Notes: generated by a model not told the origin, from the letters alone. Numbered from the stretch's first letter, positions 15,601 through 23,558 are shown. The stretch: 64,000 bases of DNA from Georgenia sp. TF02-10 (GCF_022759505.1 NZ_CP094289.1:372001-436000); one strand, 5' to 3'. A program made the numbers and translations.

Positions 15601-17280
15601 GTCGGGCGGGTCGACGAACGGGAACCGGGCGACGTCGCCCAGGCCCAGGGCGGCCATCTGCAGGATGACGGCGGCCAGGGAGGTGCGCAGGATCTCCGGC
15701 TCGGTGAACTCCGGCCGGGCGCGGAAGTCGGCCTCGGAGTACAGCCGGATCGCGACGCCGTCGGCGACCCGCCCGCAGCGGCCGGAGCGCTGGTTGGCGC
15801 TGGCCCGGGAGATCGGCTCGATGGGCAGGCGCTGGACCTTGGTGCGGCTGGAGTAGCGGGAGATCCGGGCGGTGCCGGGGTCGATGACGTACCGGATGCC
15901 CGGGACGGTCAGGGAGGTCTCGGCGACGTTGGTGGCCAGCACGACCCGCCGGGTGGTGTGCGGCTCGAAGACCCGGTGCTGCTCGGCGGCGGACAGCCGG
16001 GCGTACAGCGGCACCACCTCCACCGCGCCGGGCACGGCGGACCGGGCGGTGCCGGGCGGGACGTACCGGGTGCCGAGGTGCTCGGCGAGGGCGACGTGAG
16101 TGTCGCGGATCTCCCGCTCCCCGGAGAGGAAGACGAGGACGTCGCCCGGGCCCTCGGCCATCAGCTCGTCGGCGGCCTGGAGGATCCCGGTGACCTGGTC
16201 GATCGGCTCGGGGCGGGCGGCCGCGGCGCCGTCGGTCGCGCGGTCCGCACGGTCGCCGTCGTCGGTGGTCTCGTCCTCAGCCGTGTCCGGGACCAGCGGG
16301 CGGTACCGGATCTCCACCGGGTAGGTGCGCCCGGAGACCTCCACCACCGGCGCGGGCGCGAGCAGCCGGCCGTCGGGCCGGTCGCCCTCGTGGCTGCCGA
16401 AGTGCGCGGCGAACCGCTCGGCGTCGATGGTGGCGGAGGTGATGACGACCTTCAGGTCCGGCCGGCGGGGGAGGAGGTTGGCCAGGTAGCCGAGGATGAA
16501 GTCGATGTTCAGGCTGCGCTCGTGCGCCTCGTCGATGATGAGGGTGTCGTAGCGGCGCAGCTCGGGGTCGCGCTGGACCTCGGCCAGCAGGATCCCGTCG
16601 GTCATCAGCTTGACCAGCGTGGTGGAGGAGACCTGGTCGGTGAACCGCACCTGGTAGCCGACGGCGCCGCCCAACTCCACGCCGAGCTCCTCGGCGATGC
16701 GCTCCGCCACGGTGCGGGCGGCGATCCGGCGGGGCTGGGTATGGCCGATCGTGCCGGTGATGCCGCGGCCGAGCTCGAGGCAGATCTTGGGGATCTGGGT
16801 GGTCTTCCCCGAACCGGTCTCGCCGGCCACGATCACCACCTGGTGGTCGCGGATGGCGTCGGCGATCTCCGCCCGGCGCGCGGAGACGGGCAGCTGCTCG
16901 GGGTAGGTGATGCGGGGCAGGGCGGCCCGGCGGGCGGCGAGCTGGTCGGGGGAGTAGGGCCGGAAGCCGCCGCGGTCGCGGGAGCCGTTGCCGGGCCGGC
17001 GCCGGCTGCTGCGGTCGTCGGGCTTGCCGGCCTCGCCCGGCCCGCCGGCGTCGCCCGGCCCGCGCCGCCCGCGGCGACGGCGGGGCGCACCGTCCGGGTG
17101 GCTGCGGGGAGCGTCGGGCCGGTTGCGGGGTGCGTCCGGGTGGTTGCGGGGTGCGTCCGCATGGTCGCTGCGTCGGCCGTCCGGCTGGTTCGCGCGGGGA
17201 CTTTCCGGCTGGCCCGGGTGGCGGGTGGGTGCCGACGGCGACGCCGTCTCCTGCTGCACCCGGTCCGCATCCACGATCAT
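12697..17280 (-). CDS. hrpA: ATP-dependent RNA helicase HrpA
   Basis: 1,527 residues, somewhat longer than the usual 1,300. Motif I GETGSGKTTQ is at 153-162, the DEAH box at 250-253, and motif VI QRSGRCGRV further on. The HA2/OB-fold region and a long C-terminal DUF3418-type half, typical of HrpA, follow. DEAH helicases of this group unwind or remodel RNA with ATP; in bacteria HrpA has been linked to mRNA processing and resolving stalled ribosomes. The first 110 residues are Arg/Pro/Asp-rich and include a sevenfold-spaced DAPRNHP-type repeat. It is a single gene with no coupled neighbour. Confidence 0.95.
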   Translation of the reverse strand: MIVDADRVQQETASPSAPTRHPGQPESPRANQPDGRRSDHADAPRNHPDAPRNRPDAPRSHPDGAPRRRRGRRGPGDAGGPGEAGKPDDRSSRRRPGNGSRDRGGFRPYSPDQLAARRAALPRITYPEQLPVSARRAEIADAIRDHQVVIVAGETGSGKTTQIPKICLELGRGITGTIGHTQPRRIAARTVAERIAEELGVELGGAVGYQVRFTDQVSSTTLVKLMTDGILLAEVQRDPELRRYDTLIIDEAHERSLNIDFILGYLANLLPRRPDLKVVITSATIDAERFAAHFGSHEGDRPDGRLLAPAPVVEVSGRTYPVEIRYRPLVPDTAEDETTDDGDRADRATDGAAAARPEPIDQVTGILQAADELMAEGPGDVLVFLSGEREIRDTHVALAEHLGTRYVPPGTARSAVPGAVEVVPLYARLSAAEQHRVFEPHTTRRVVLATNVAETSLTVPGIRYVIDPGTARISRYSSRTKVQRLPIEPISRASANQRSGRCGRVADGVAIRLYSEADFRARPEFTEPEILRTSLAAVILQMAALGLGDVARFPFVDPPDTRAVRDGVQLLHEIGALDPAATDPRRRLTDVGRQLAQLPIDPRLGRMLLAGQENGCAAEVMVIVAALSVQDVRERPAEHQQAADERHRRFTDPTSDFLAYLNLWRYLRTQQRDLSGSAFRRMCRAEYLNYLRVREWQDVVAQLRQLAKPLGLTLRPLALPGDREIAATAEHTADGRPDPARAVAAVARSADAASADAVHRALLVGLLSNLGSWDERRREYAGTRGTRFTIWPGSGLARRTPAWVMAAELVETSRLFARTVARIQPEWVEPLAGHLVRRTYSEPYWSTRQGAAMVKEKVLLYGLTLVADRPVLLGRLGETRIGDVTARELAREMFIRHALVGGEWRTHHQFYARNAELLAEAAQYEHRARHRGLVLDEDGRFDFYDERIPDHVVSARHFDSWWKQARRTDPDLLTFTMDLLVPEAAGVSATDFPDTWHQGDLTLPLTYQFEPGTHADGVTVHVPVAVLGRLRPAGFDWMVPGLAHELATATIRSLPKQTRVQLVPAPDVARQVVELLPPWAEVAPAPPGAPSYHDAFAAAVRTLRGVEIPEDAWDEDKLPDHLRMTFRVLSERGAVLAEGKDLVALQRELAPQTQRAVSSAVRGAVRIAMEEAAARAGRSPAAVAGGAVGDGDAVGHGDGGAGPAGRGASAVGADRGATQTMLPEQENLTTWPDLPGGVIPRQVESTGPHGLVVRGYPALVEVPAARGAKTGPSVALRVLADAAEQERAHKFGLRRLVLTETALSTQRVTTRWTGREALTLAASPYPSTEALVADVQLAAVGALVAEWTGAGPQVREADRYAALVAHVRATLEERVHQVIGLVVAVLDARRELDATIKGATSMFLLNTLTDVRDQVARLVYPGFVSATPPDRLVHLPRYLRAAQRRIERAQVNVHQDEHLAWVVGELEDTYQAAVDAAARSAPDPARDARLEDVRWMLEELRVSFFAQQLGTPVKVSEKRVRKALAEV
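17092..17166 (-). repeat. hrpA: 21-bp tandem repeat in the hrpA N-terminus
   Basis: A 21-bp unit starts at 17092, 17113, 17134 and 17155. In frame it gives DAPRNHP, DAPRNRP and DAPRSHP. Because the unit is a multiple of three, copy number can change without breaking the gene. Confidence 0.8.
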
Positions 17281-17453
17281 CCATTGTCGCCGATCGGCCC
17301 CGCGGGCGTCCCTGGTGATCGCTGAGGGTGGACGCAGACCGGCCCGGGTCGCCGTCAGACCTGCGATCGGTGAGGCGAGGGCGAGACCGGTCGACGTCAG
17401 CGGCTCACCGGCGCTTCCTCCGCCCCGCCCCGCTGCGGGGGCTTCTTACGAGA

Positions 17454-17774
17454 TCAGGCCGAGCGGCTGTTACTGATCCGGTCGAGAGTATGCAGGGCAT
17501 CGGTGAGGGTGCGGCGCACATCGGTCAGGTCCGGCTGGTGAGCCCGCTCAGCGTCGAGGCGTTCGAGGACCCAGCGGCGCATCAGCGCCGAGGGCTGCTC
17601 GCCGGATTCCTCAGCCATGTTCCGGAGCTCGGCTAGTCGATCCACGGGCATCCGGACCGTATAAACATGGTTGGTATTGCCAGTCCTGCGCGCACGGTGC
17701 ATACGCCCGGGCGGCTCATCCTGCCGCGCTTCGGCCTCGGCCGCCTCCGCGGCCAGCGTGTCCTTGATGTTCAC
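17454..17774 (-). CDS. Ribbon-helix-helix antitoxin-like DNA-binding protein
   Basis: 106 residues. The segment VYTVRMPVDRLAELRNMAEE, continuing SGEQPSALMRRWVLERL, is a ribbon-helix-helix: one basic strand and two helices, as in Arc/CopG/BrnA antitoxins. It would dimerise and bind the palindrome upstream of the pair. The GTG start overlaps the ancestral stop of the gene before it (TGA at 17771-17773), which points to a two-gene operon in which this is the antitoxin and autorepressor. The C-terminal half is helical and charged, as expected for toxin binding. Confidence 0.72.
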   Translation of the reverse strand: MNIKDTLAAEAAEAEARQDEPPGRMHRARRTGNTNHVYTVRMPVDRLAELRNMAEESGEQPSALMRRWVLERLDAERAHQPDLTDVRRTLTDALHTLDRISNSRSA

Positions 17775-18156
17775 TGCTCCTCCTCGTAGCGTCGCGGTCG
17801 GCCTCGTTGGCTTCCATCGCGGTGGCGGCCCACCAACGTTCGGTCGGTGGATGGTCCTTCGGTGCGACGATCACTTTCAACAACCGCCCTCGCCGGCCTG
17901 CCTCGCGCGAGGGCGCACTGGATGACCAGCCCAGCACCTTGACGGTCAACCCGGAGCGGCTGCTGGCCGAGCCCACGATCCGCTGTCGATCGGCAAGCGC
18001 CTCGGTGGCCCATTCCGGCTGCACGTCGAACTCGCCGGGTCGGGAGAGCCGCCCACTGCGGTTGCGCACGTGCTCGACGGTCTCGGACCAGTCCACCTCC
18101 TCGAAAACCAGTTCGACATAGGGCACACCGTCGTAGTCGTCGTCTCCGGCGTGCAC
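17716..18156 (-). CDS. BrnT-like toxin candidate with a 3' frameshift
   Basis: 146 residues as read. The pattern VDWSETVEHVRNRSGR, then RPGEFDVQPEWATEALAD, RLLKVIV and AATAMEANEADR, followed by RRYEEEQ in the next frame, resembles small BrnT-type RNase toxins, which end in a (K/R)RRxYEE motif. Two extra bases (CG) near 17797 shift the frame, so the last eight expected residues are lost and about 25 unrelated ones replace them. The ancestral stop at 17771-17773 would have overlapped the antitoxin start. The GTG at 18156 is favoured because a TACAGT -10 box lies six bases upstream (leaderless). The toxin assignment is inference. Confidence 0.55.
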   Translation of the reverse strand: MHAGDDDYDGVPYVELVFEEVDWSETVEHVRNRSGRLSRPGEFDVQPEWATEALADRQRIVGSASSRSGLTVKVLGWSSSAPSREAGRRGRLLKVIVAPKDHPPTERWWAATAMEANEADRDATRRSSEHQGHAGRGGGRGRSAAG

Positions 18157-18157
18157 C

Positions 18158-18191
18158 TTGACACTGTAACACGTGCGTGATACAGTTAGGC
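18158..18191. promoter_or_regulatory. Palindromic operator with opposed promoters, BrnT-like operon
   Basis: The 24 bp at 18163-18186 form a palindrome with 20 of 24 positions matching; its outer arms are ACTGTA and TACAGT. Leftward, the arm reads TACAGT as a -10 exactly six bases before the toxin-like GTG. Rightward, TTGACA (18158-18163) and TACAGT (18181-18186) are separated by 17 bp, a near-ideal sigma-70 promoter. A ribbon-helix-helix dimer bound here would cover both -10 boxes. Confidence 0.7.
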
Positions 18192-18294
18192 AGTTTGCGC
18201 GGTGCCCGCTCCCCGCCCGACGCCATCGCTCCAGCAGGACCAACGCGGAGGGGGCGCGCACGAGCACAGGGATCGGGAGGGGGTGCGATCGAGG

Positions 18295-19122
18295 TCAGCG
18301 GGCGCTGCGGCGGCTGAACAGGACCGAGGCGGCGCCCCCTCCAACCACGGCGATGCCGCCGAACCAGGCGATGGCGAGGATCGCGCTGGAGCCGATCGGC
18401 GTGCCCATGAGCAACCCGCGAAGAGACTCGATCATCGGCGTCATCGGCTGGTTCTCGGCGAACCCGTGCAGCCACGACGGCAACGACTCCACCGGCAGGA
18501 AGCCGCTGCTGACGTACGGCAGGAACAGCAGGAAGAAGGAGAACGTGCTGGCGCTCTCCGGCGAACCGACCAGGATCCCGAAGGCCGTGGACACCGTCGA
18601 CATGGCGAGGATGAACAGCGCGACCAGGCCAGCCGCGGCAAGCCACTCCACCGGCGTCGCGTTCGGGCTCCAGCCCAGCAGCAGGGCCACCAGCACGACG
18701 ATGACCGCCGAGAAGAGGTTGCGGATGAGGCTGCCGATGACGTGCCCGACGAGGACCGAGGAGCTGGCGATCGGCATCGACCGGAACCTGTCGATCACGC
18801 CGTTGGTCATGTCCATGGCGACCGACGACGCGACGACGGCCGCGTTGTAGCCGGTGCACAGCAGGAGGACGCCCGGAACGGCGTAGTCGACGTAGTTCTC
18901 CAGGCCGGTCTGCAATCCCCCGCCCAGGACGTGGACGAACATCACCATGATCATCACCGGCAGGATGACCGCGAGCAGGAGACCCTCGGCGTCCCGGACG
19001 ACGTGCCGGACGCTGCGGCCGACCATGGTCGCGCAGTCGCTGATCGCCCAGCGCAGCGAGGAGCCGGGCGATGCCACGGCGGGGGACGGGTGGGGGCGTG
19101 CGGGAGACGCGACGGTGCTCAT
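18295..19122 (-). CDS. ABC-2 type transporter permease (DrrB-like)
   Basis: 275 residues with about six membrane helices (AEGLLLAVILPVMIMVMFVH; AVPGVLLLCTGYNAAVVASS; and four more). The cytoplasmic loop DRFRSMPIASSSVLVGHV is the typical ABC-2/DrrB coupling segment. With the ATPase encoded before it (ATGA overlap), it should form an exporter for a hydrophobic drug, antibiotic or lipid. The two genes diverge from a TetR regulator gene, the common plan for inducible drug exporters. Confidence 0.9.
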   Translation of the reverse strand: MSTVASPARPHPSPAVASPGSSLRWAISDCATMVGRSVRHVVRDAEGLLLAVILPVMIMVMFVHVLGGGLQTGLENYVDYAVPGVLLLCTGYNAAVVASSVAMDMTNGVIDRFRSMPIASSSVLVGHVIGSLIRNLFSAVIVVLVALLLGWSPNATPVEWLAAAGLVALFILAMSTVSTAFGILVGSPESASTFSFFLLFLPYVSSGFLPVESLPSWLHGFAENQPMTPMIESLRGLLMGTPIGSSAILAIAWFGGIAVVGGGAASVLFSRRSAR

Positions 19123-20126
19123 GCTCGGAGCTCCTCAGGCTGTGAGACGTGGGTGTGGGTGGGGCGACGGTCGGTCGGGTCGTCGCCGGTCAGGCGGAGG
19201 AAGACCTCGTCGAGCGACGGCGTGACCAGGCCGACGCGCGAGACCGGGACGCCCCGGGCGGCGAGGTGGTCGAGGACGGCGCGCACGTGGTCGGCCGAGC
19301 CGTCGGTGCCGACGCCGATCACCGTGGTGTCGCGGTCGGGCTGCACCGCGTGCGCGCCGAGCCCGGCCCATCCACCCAGCTCGTGCACCGCACGGTCGAA
19401 GGCGCCGTCGTCGGGGAGGACGAGCTCGAGCCGCTCCTGGTCCAGCCGTCCCTTGAGGACGGCGGCGGTGCCCTCGGCGATGATCCCGCCCCGGTGCAGG
19501 ACGCTGATCCGGTCGGCCAGCTCGTCAGCCTCCTCGAGGTACTGCGTGGTGAGCAGGACAGTGGTCCCGTCGGCCACCAGCCCGCGGATGACCTCCCACA
19601 TCGTGCGGCGGCTGCGCGGGTCCAGCCCGGTGGTGGGCTCGTCGAGGAAGACCACCGACGGGTGACCGAGCAGGCTGACGGCGATGTCCAGCCGGCGTCG
19701 CATGCCGCCGGAGTACGTCTTCACCGGCCGGTCCTTCGCGTCGACCAGCTCGAACCTCTCGAGGAGGTCGGCGGAGCGGCGGCGGCCCTCGGCGCGGCCG
19801 AGGTGGTGGAGCCGGGCCATCATCCGCAGGTTCTCCTCACCGGTGAGGAGCTCGTCGACGGCGGCGTACTGCCCGGTCAGGCTGATCGTGCGACGGACGC
19901 CCCGGGGGTCCTCGACGACGCTGTGCCCGTCGACGACAGCGGTGCCCGCGTCGGGCCTGATGAGGGTGGACAGGATCCGGACCATCGTCGTCTTGCCCGC
20001 GCCGTTCGGGCCGAGCAGGGCGTGGATGGTGTTCCTGGCCACGGACAGGTCCACGCCGTCGAGGACGACGACGTCGCCGTAGGCCTTCCTCAGGCCGGAC
20101 AACTGGATGATCGGGTCAGAGCTCAC
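19119..20126 (-). CDS. ABC transporter ATP-binding protein (DrrA-like)
   Basis: 335 residues. Walker A GPNGAGKTT, the signature YSGGMRRRLDIA, Walker B VVFLDEPTTGLD and the C-terminal DrrA-type extension (MRRRLD group; THTHVSQPEEL tail) are present. It powers the ABC-2 permease in the same operon. The GTG at 20126 is chosen because GGGAG lies five bases before it and the fold begins at once (IIQLSGLRKAYG). A longer reading frame up to 20222 would run through the operator. It is likely repressed by the divergent TetR protein. Confidence 0.92.
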   Translation of the reverse strand: MSSDPIIQLSGLRKAYGDVVVLDGVDLSVARNTIHALLGPNGAGKTTMVRILSTLIRPDAGTAVVDGHSVVEDPRGVRRTISLTGQYAAVDELLTGEENLRMMARLHHLGRAEGRRRSADLLERFELVDAKDRPVKTYSGGMRRRLDIAVSLLGHPSVVFLDEPTTGLDPRSRRTMWEVIRGLVADGTTVLLTTQYLEEADELADRISVLHRGGIIAEGTAAVLKGRLDQERLELVLPDDGAFDRAVHELGGWAGLGAHAVQPDRDTTVIGVGTDGSADHVRAVLDHLAARGVPVSRVGLVTPSLDEVFLRLTGDDPTDRRPTHTHVSQPEELRA

Positions 20127-20170
20127 GGGGACTCCCAGCACGAGGCGGTACTGCGTGTGACGCACGTTAG

Positions 20171-20203
20171 GTGTATGACGTACGTTCAGTGTAGAGCATA
20201 CAC
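20171..20203. promoter_or_regulatory. TetR operator region between exporter and regulator
   Basis: A perfect inverted repeat GTGTA-GAGCA-TACAC spans 20189-20203, nested in a wider GTGTATG/CATACAC pair (20171-20177 and 20197-20203). About 19-bp direct repeats (ACGTTAGGTGTA and ACGTTCAGTGTA) overlap it. It lies 45 bp from both starts, so a bound TetR dimer could block both promoters. For the regulator itself, TACGCT at 20236-20241 lies six bases before its GTG, a leaderless arrangement. Confidence 0.65.
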
Positions 20204-20247
20204 AACGGAGCGTACGGCGCAAGCAGTACCGGCGCTACGCTGGGCTG

Positions 20248-20988
20248 GTGGCGGCAGATGACGTCGATCTCGGCGACGCGGAGATCCCCCCGCGCCTCCG
20301 GCGGTTGTGGGGACTGGACGTGCCCGCCCGCAAGGGGCCGCGCCCGGGGCTGTCCCGGGAGGAGATCGCCAGGGCGGCCATCGAGATCGCCGACGCCGAG
20401 GGGCTCGCCGCGGTGTCGATGAGCCGGGTCGCGAAGGCCCTGGGCTACACGACGATGTCGCTCTACCGCTATGTCGAGAGCAAGGACGAGCTCGTCGCCC
20501 TGATGTGGGACAACGGCCTCGACGCGCCCCCGGAGTTCGACTTCAGCGGCGGATGGCGAGCCTCGCTCGAGCGCTGGGCCTTCCTGCAGCTGCGCAGCCT
20601 GCGGGCGCACCCCTGGTCGCTGGACATCCCGATCAGCGCGCCGCCGCTGTCGCCGCGCCAGATCGACTGGATGGAGATCGGTCTCAAGACGCTCGCGGAC
20701 ACGCCCCTGCGCTCCGACGAGAAGCTCGGCGTGATCCTCGCCGTCAACGTCGCCGTGCTGGCGGAGGCCCGGCTGACCCGCGAGCTGGCGGAGGGTGACG
20801 AGGTGTCCTCGCAGGCCTACGGCGAGCTGATCAGCCGCCTCGTCGACCGTGAGACGCACCCCCACCTGCGGGCGGCCGTCGACGAGGGCGTCTTCGCATT
20901 CGGCACCGAGGACCCCGACGTGGACTTCGCGTTCAGCCTCGGACTGACGCTGGACGGCATCGAGCGGATGATCGAGTCGCGGTCGTAG
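20248..20988 (+). CDS. TetR family transcriptional regulator
   Basis: 246 residues. The N-terminal helix-turn-helix spans residues about 38-84 (REEIARAAIEIADAEG, then SMSRVAKALGYTTMSLYRYV), the classical TetR motif. The C-terminal part (HPWSLDIPISAPPLSPRQID) matches the TetR_C type that often pairs with DrrAB exporters and senses the drug. It probably represses the divergent exporter operon and itself through the inverted repeat at 20189-20203. The GTG start has a TACGCT box six bases upstream. Confidence 0.92.
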   Translation: MAADDVDLGDAEIPPRLRRLWGLDVPARKGPRPGLSREEIARAAIEIADAEGLAAVSMSRVAKALGYTTMSLYRYVESKDELVALMWDNGLDAPPEFDFSGGWRASLERWAFLQLRSLRAHPWSLDIPISAPPLSPRQIDWMEIGLKTLADTPLRSDEKLGVILAVNVAVLAEARLTRELAEGDEVSSQAYGELISRLVDRETHPHLRAAVDEGVFAFGTEDPDVDFAFSLGLTLDGIERMIESRS

Positions 20989-21080
20989 GCCGGCCGGTCG
21001 GCCGCTCGGCCCCGCCCGACCATGCCGGCAGGCGTGAGAGCACGACGGCCGGCGCCTCGGCGTCCGGGACCCGCAGCCCG

Positions 21081-21119
21081 ACTCGCGCACCGGTCTCGCC
21101 GAACTCGCGCACCGGTCTC
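21081..21119 (+). repeat. 17-bp direct repeat, two copies
   Basis: ACTCGCGCACCGGTCTC occurs identically at 21081-21097 and 21103-21119, with a 22-bp period, in the gap before the phosphatase/nuclease gene. It may be a binding site for an unknown regulator or a slippage product. Confidence 0.5.
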
Positions 21120-21155
21120 ACGCCCAGCGTCGCACCGCGCTGGAAGGATGGCCCG

Positions 21156-22193
21156 ATGCGCGTCATCGGCTGGCTCGTCGTCCTGCTCCTCGCGGTGGCC
21201 GCCGTCCTCACCCTCAACCCCGAGTGGCTCGGCCGGGTCAACCCGGACTGGGCCGGCCTGACCACCACCGCCGTGCTGGCCCCGGTGTACGGGGTCCGCC
21301 CCCTCCTGGCCGTCCTCTTCGCCGTCGTCGCGGTCATCGCCCTGATCCTCGGCCTCGTCCGCCGGGTCGGGTTCGGCGGCGGCGGCCGGACCCTGTTCCT
21401 CGGCCTGGTCCTGGCCGCGGTCGCCGTCGGGCACGGCTGGATGGTGTGGGACCGCGGCCCGGACAACCCGCCCGCCCTCACCGCAGACGACGGGCTGAGC
21501 CCGGCGGGGCCGGGCTCCGGCGCGCTGACCGTCCTGGCCTGGAACACCCAGGGCGGGCGGACCGGCGCCGCGGACGTGGCCGCCGTCGCCGAGGAGAACG
21601 GCGCCGACGTCCTCGTGCTCAGCGAGACCGACGACGCCCTCGCCGGGGAGGTGGTCGGCGCCCTGGCGGGCAGCGGGGCCACGTTCCAGACCTTTTTCGC
21701 CGACGCCGGGGATCGGGGCCACGTCGCGCTGCTCGTCTCGAACGCGCTGGGGGAGTACGTGCCGACCGAGGCCCCGGCGACGTCGGCCGGGGCGGTCCGC
21801 GCCGAGCCCGCCAACGGCGTCGGGCCGGTGCTCGTCGGGGTGCACACCGCCCGGCCGGTGGGGGAGGACCACGACGCCTGGCTGGCCGACCTCGACGCCG
21901 TGCTGCCGCTGTGCACGGACGGCGGCGCCGACCGGCTCGTCCTCGCCGGGGACCTGAACGCGACCCTGGACCACGCGCCCCTGCAGGACCTCGGCGCCTG
22001 CCGCGACGGCGCCGTCGGCGCCGGGGTGGGCGGGGTGGCGACCTGGCCGACCCAGGCGCCCGAGCTCCTCGGGGCCACCATCGACCACGTCCTGCACGAC
22101 GCCGACGCCTTCCGCGCCACCGAGGCCGTCGTGGTGGAGCGGGGGCGCAGCGACCACCGGGCGGTCGTGGTCCGGCTGGTGCCGGCGGGCTGA
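21156..22193 (+). CDS. Membrane-anchored endonuclease/exonuclease/phosphatase family protein
   Basis: 345 residues. Three N-terminal membrane helices (residues about 4-20, 48-67, 79-94) are followed by an exo-endo-phosphatase domain: LAWNTQGG, LVLSETD, LVLAGDLNATLDH and GRSDHRAVVV supply the expected Asn, Glu, Asp/Asn and Asp-His catalytic residues. The domain should face outside the cell and cleave phosphodiester or phosphate bonds of nucleic acid, sphingolipid or inositol-type substrates. Which one cannot be told. The ATG follows GGAAGGATGG. The stop region is tandemly duplicated. Confidence 0.88.
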   Translation: MRVIGWLVVLLLAVAAVLTLNPEWLGRVNPDWAGLTTTAVLAPVYGVRPLLAVLFAVVAVIALILGLVRRVGFGGGGRTLFLGLVLAAVAVGHGWMVWDRGPDNPPALTADDGLSPAGPGSGALTVLAWNTQGGRTGAADVAAVAEENGADVLVLSETDDALAGEVVGALAGSGATFQTFFADAGDRGHVALLVSNALGEYVPTEAPATSAGAVRAEPANGVGPVLVGVHTARPVGEDHDAWLADLDAVLPLCTDGGADRLVLAGDLNATLDHAPLQDLGACRDGAVGAGVGGVATWPTQAPELLGATIDHVLHDADAFRATEAVVVERGRSDHRAVVVRLVPAG

Positions 22194-22258
22194 GCTGGCC
22201 CGGCGGGTGCCGGCGGGCTGAGCCGGTCCGGCGGGTGCCGGCGGGCTGAGCCGGCCGC
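22179..22258 (+). repeat. 28-bp tandem repeat spanning the stop codon
   Basis: GTGCCGGCGGGCTGAGC begins at 22179, 22207 and 22235, with a period of 28 bp and near identity. The first copy contains the real TGA (22191-22193); each later copy carries a further TGA. Confidence 0.85.
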
Positions 22259-22397
22259 TTGGTCCCCCGGCCTGAACCCGCGGTCGGTGCGCGCTGGATC
22301 GGGCGCGGGCACCTGGACGGCCCGGCGCGGAACGACGACGCTGCCACCGGTAGAAAATCCCTCGCCGTCGCCGCGGCTGCCCTGCCACGCTCGCGGC

Positions 22398-23558
22398 ATG
22401 CTCACCGCCCTGATCACCGCCGTCCCGGTCCCCGGCGCACCCGCCGATGGCGCCCCGGCCGACGGCGCCCTCGGCACCGCTCTGGGCGGCCCGGCACCCG
22501 CCGTCGTCCCGGAGGCGGCCCTCGAGGGGTGGCACGAGGTGGAGACCGAGACGAACCTGGCCACCCTGGGGCACGACGACTTCGTCGACCCGACGGCCAC
22601 GCTCGTCGCCTCCTACGCCCACCAGGCCTACGCCAGCAAGGTGCTGCTGGTGGCCAGCGAGCGCGAGGTCACCGCGGCGGCGGACGTGCTCGGCGGGTGC
22701 TGGCTGGTCCTGCCGCGCACCGACAACACCCATCTGGCTCACGGTGACCTCGTGGTGCGCCCCGGGGCGCGCGGCCGGGGCGTCGGCACGGCGCTGTGGC
22801 GCGCCGTGGAGGACCTGGTCCGGGGCGCCGGCCGCACCACCGTCACGACCTGGACCAGCCACACCACCGAGCCGCCCGCGGACGCGCCGGACGCACTGAC
22901 CGCACCGACCGGCGTCGGCCGGCTCTCCACCGCCGACCCGGCGGTCCGGTTCGCCCTGGCCCACTCCTTCGTGCTGGAGCAGACCGAGCGGCAGTCCACC
23001 CTGGACCTCCCGGTCCCCGCGGCGGCGCTGGTCCGGTGGCGCGCCGGTGCGCAGGCGGCCGCCGGCCCGGACTACCGGGTGGTGCAGTGGCAGGACCGCA
23101 CGCCGGACCGGTGGCTGGACGCCGTCGCCGACCTCCAGCAGCACATGAGCGTGGACGCCCCCTCCGCGGGTGTGGACTTCCAGCAGGAGGTGTGGGACGC
23201 GGCCCGGGTGCGTGACCGGGACGAGCAGACGGCCCGCGTGGGCCGGCGGTACGTGCTCACCGCCGCCGAGCACGTGCCCACCGGAGAGCTCGTCGCCTTC
23301 ACGCAGATGGTGCTGCCCCAGGCCCGGCCGGAGGTGGCCTACCAGGAGGACACCCTCGTCCGCGCCGACCACCGCGGCCACCGCCTCGGGCTCCTGGTCA
23401 AGGCGGCGAACCTGCAGCTCCTCGCCGAGGTCCAGCCCGCCGCCCGGCGCGTGCACACCTGGAACGCCGGGGAGAACGCCCACATGCTCGCCATCAACAC
23501 CGAGCTCGGTTTCCGCCCGGCGAGCATCGAGGGCGCCTGGCAGCGGCGGCTGGTCTGA
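22398..23558 (+). CDS. Double-domain GNAT family N-acetyltransferase
   Basis: 386 residues with two GNAT halves. The first has the acetyl-CoA pyrophosphate loop RPGARGRGVGTALW. The second (LVRADHRGHRLGLLVKAANL, then NAGENAHMLAINTELGF) keeps the same loop as RADHRGHRLG. Actinobacterial proteins of this plan acetylate small molecules or peptides, but no substrate is apparent. The ATG at 22398 is selected because it begins the folded part and upstream codons are biased by GC content only. It converges on the hydrolase gene. Confidence 0.85.
   Translation: MLTALITAVPVPGAPADGAPADGALGTALGGPAPAVVPEAALEGWHEVETETNLATLGHDDFVDPTATLVASYAHQAYASKVLLVASEREVTAAADVLGGCWLVLPRTDNTHLAHGDLVVRPGARGRGVGTALWRAVEDLVRGAGRTTVTTWTSHTTEPPADAPDALTAPTGVGRLSTADPAVRFALAHSFVLEQTERQSTLDLPVPAAALVRWRAGAQAAAGPDYRVVQWQDRTPDRWLDAVADLQQHMSVDAPSAGVDFQQEVWDAARVRDRDEQTARVGRRYVLTAAEHVPTGELVAFTQMVLPQARPEVAYQEDTLVRADHRGHRLGLLVKAANLQLLAEVQPAARRVHTWNAGENAHMLAINTELGFRPASIEGAWQRRLV

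Noticed and set aside
11923-17325. A very long plus-strand open frame opposite hrpA
   Set aside because: The predicted protein is low-complexity Gly/Arg/His/Val-rich; the minus strand holds a full HrpA with all motifs. Long antisense frames are common in DNA this GC-rich.
17400-17450. Rho-independent terminator (GCCCC-GCTGC-GGGGC then TTCTT)
   Set aside because: The hairpin points to the right where no gene needs termination, and the T run is interrupted.
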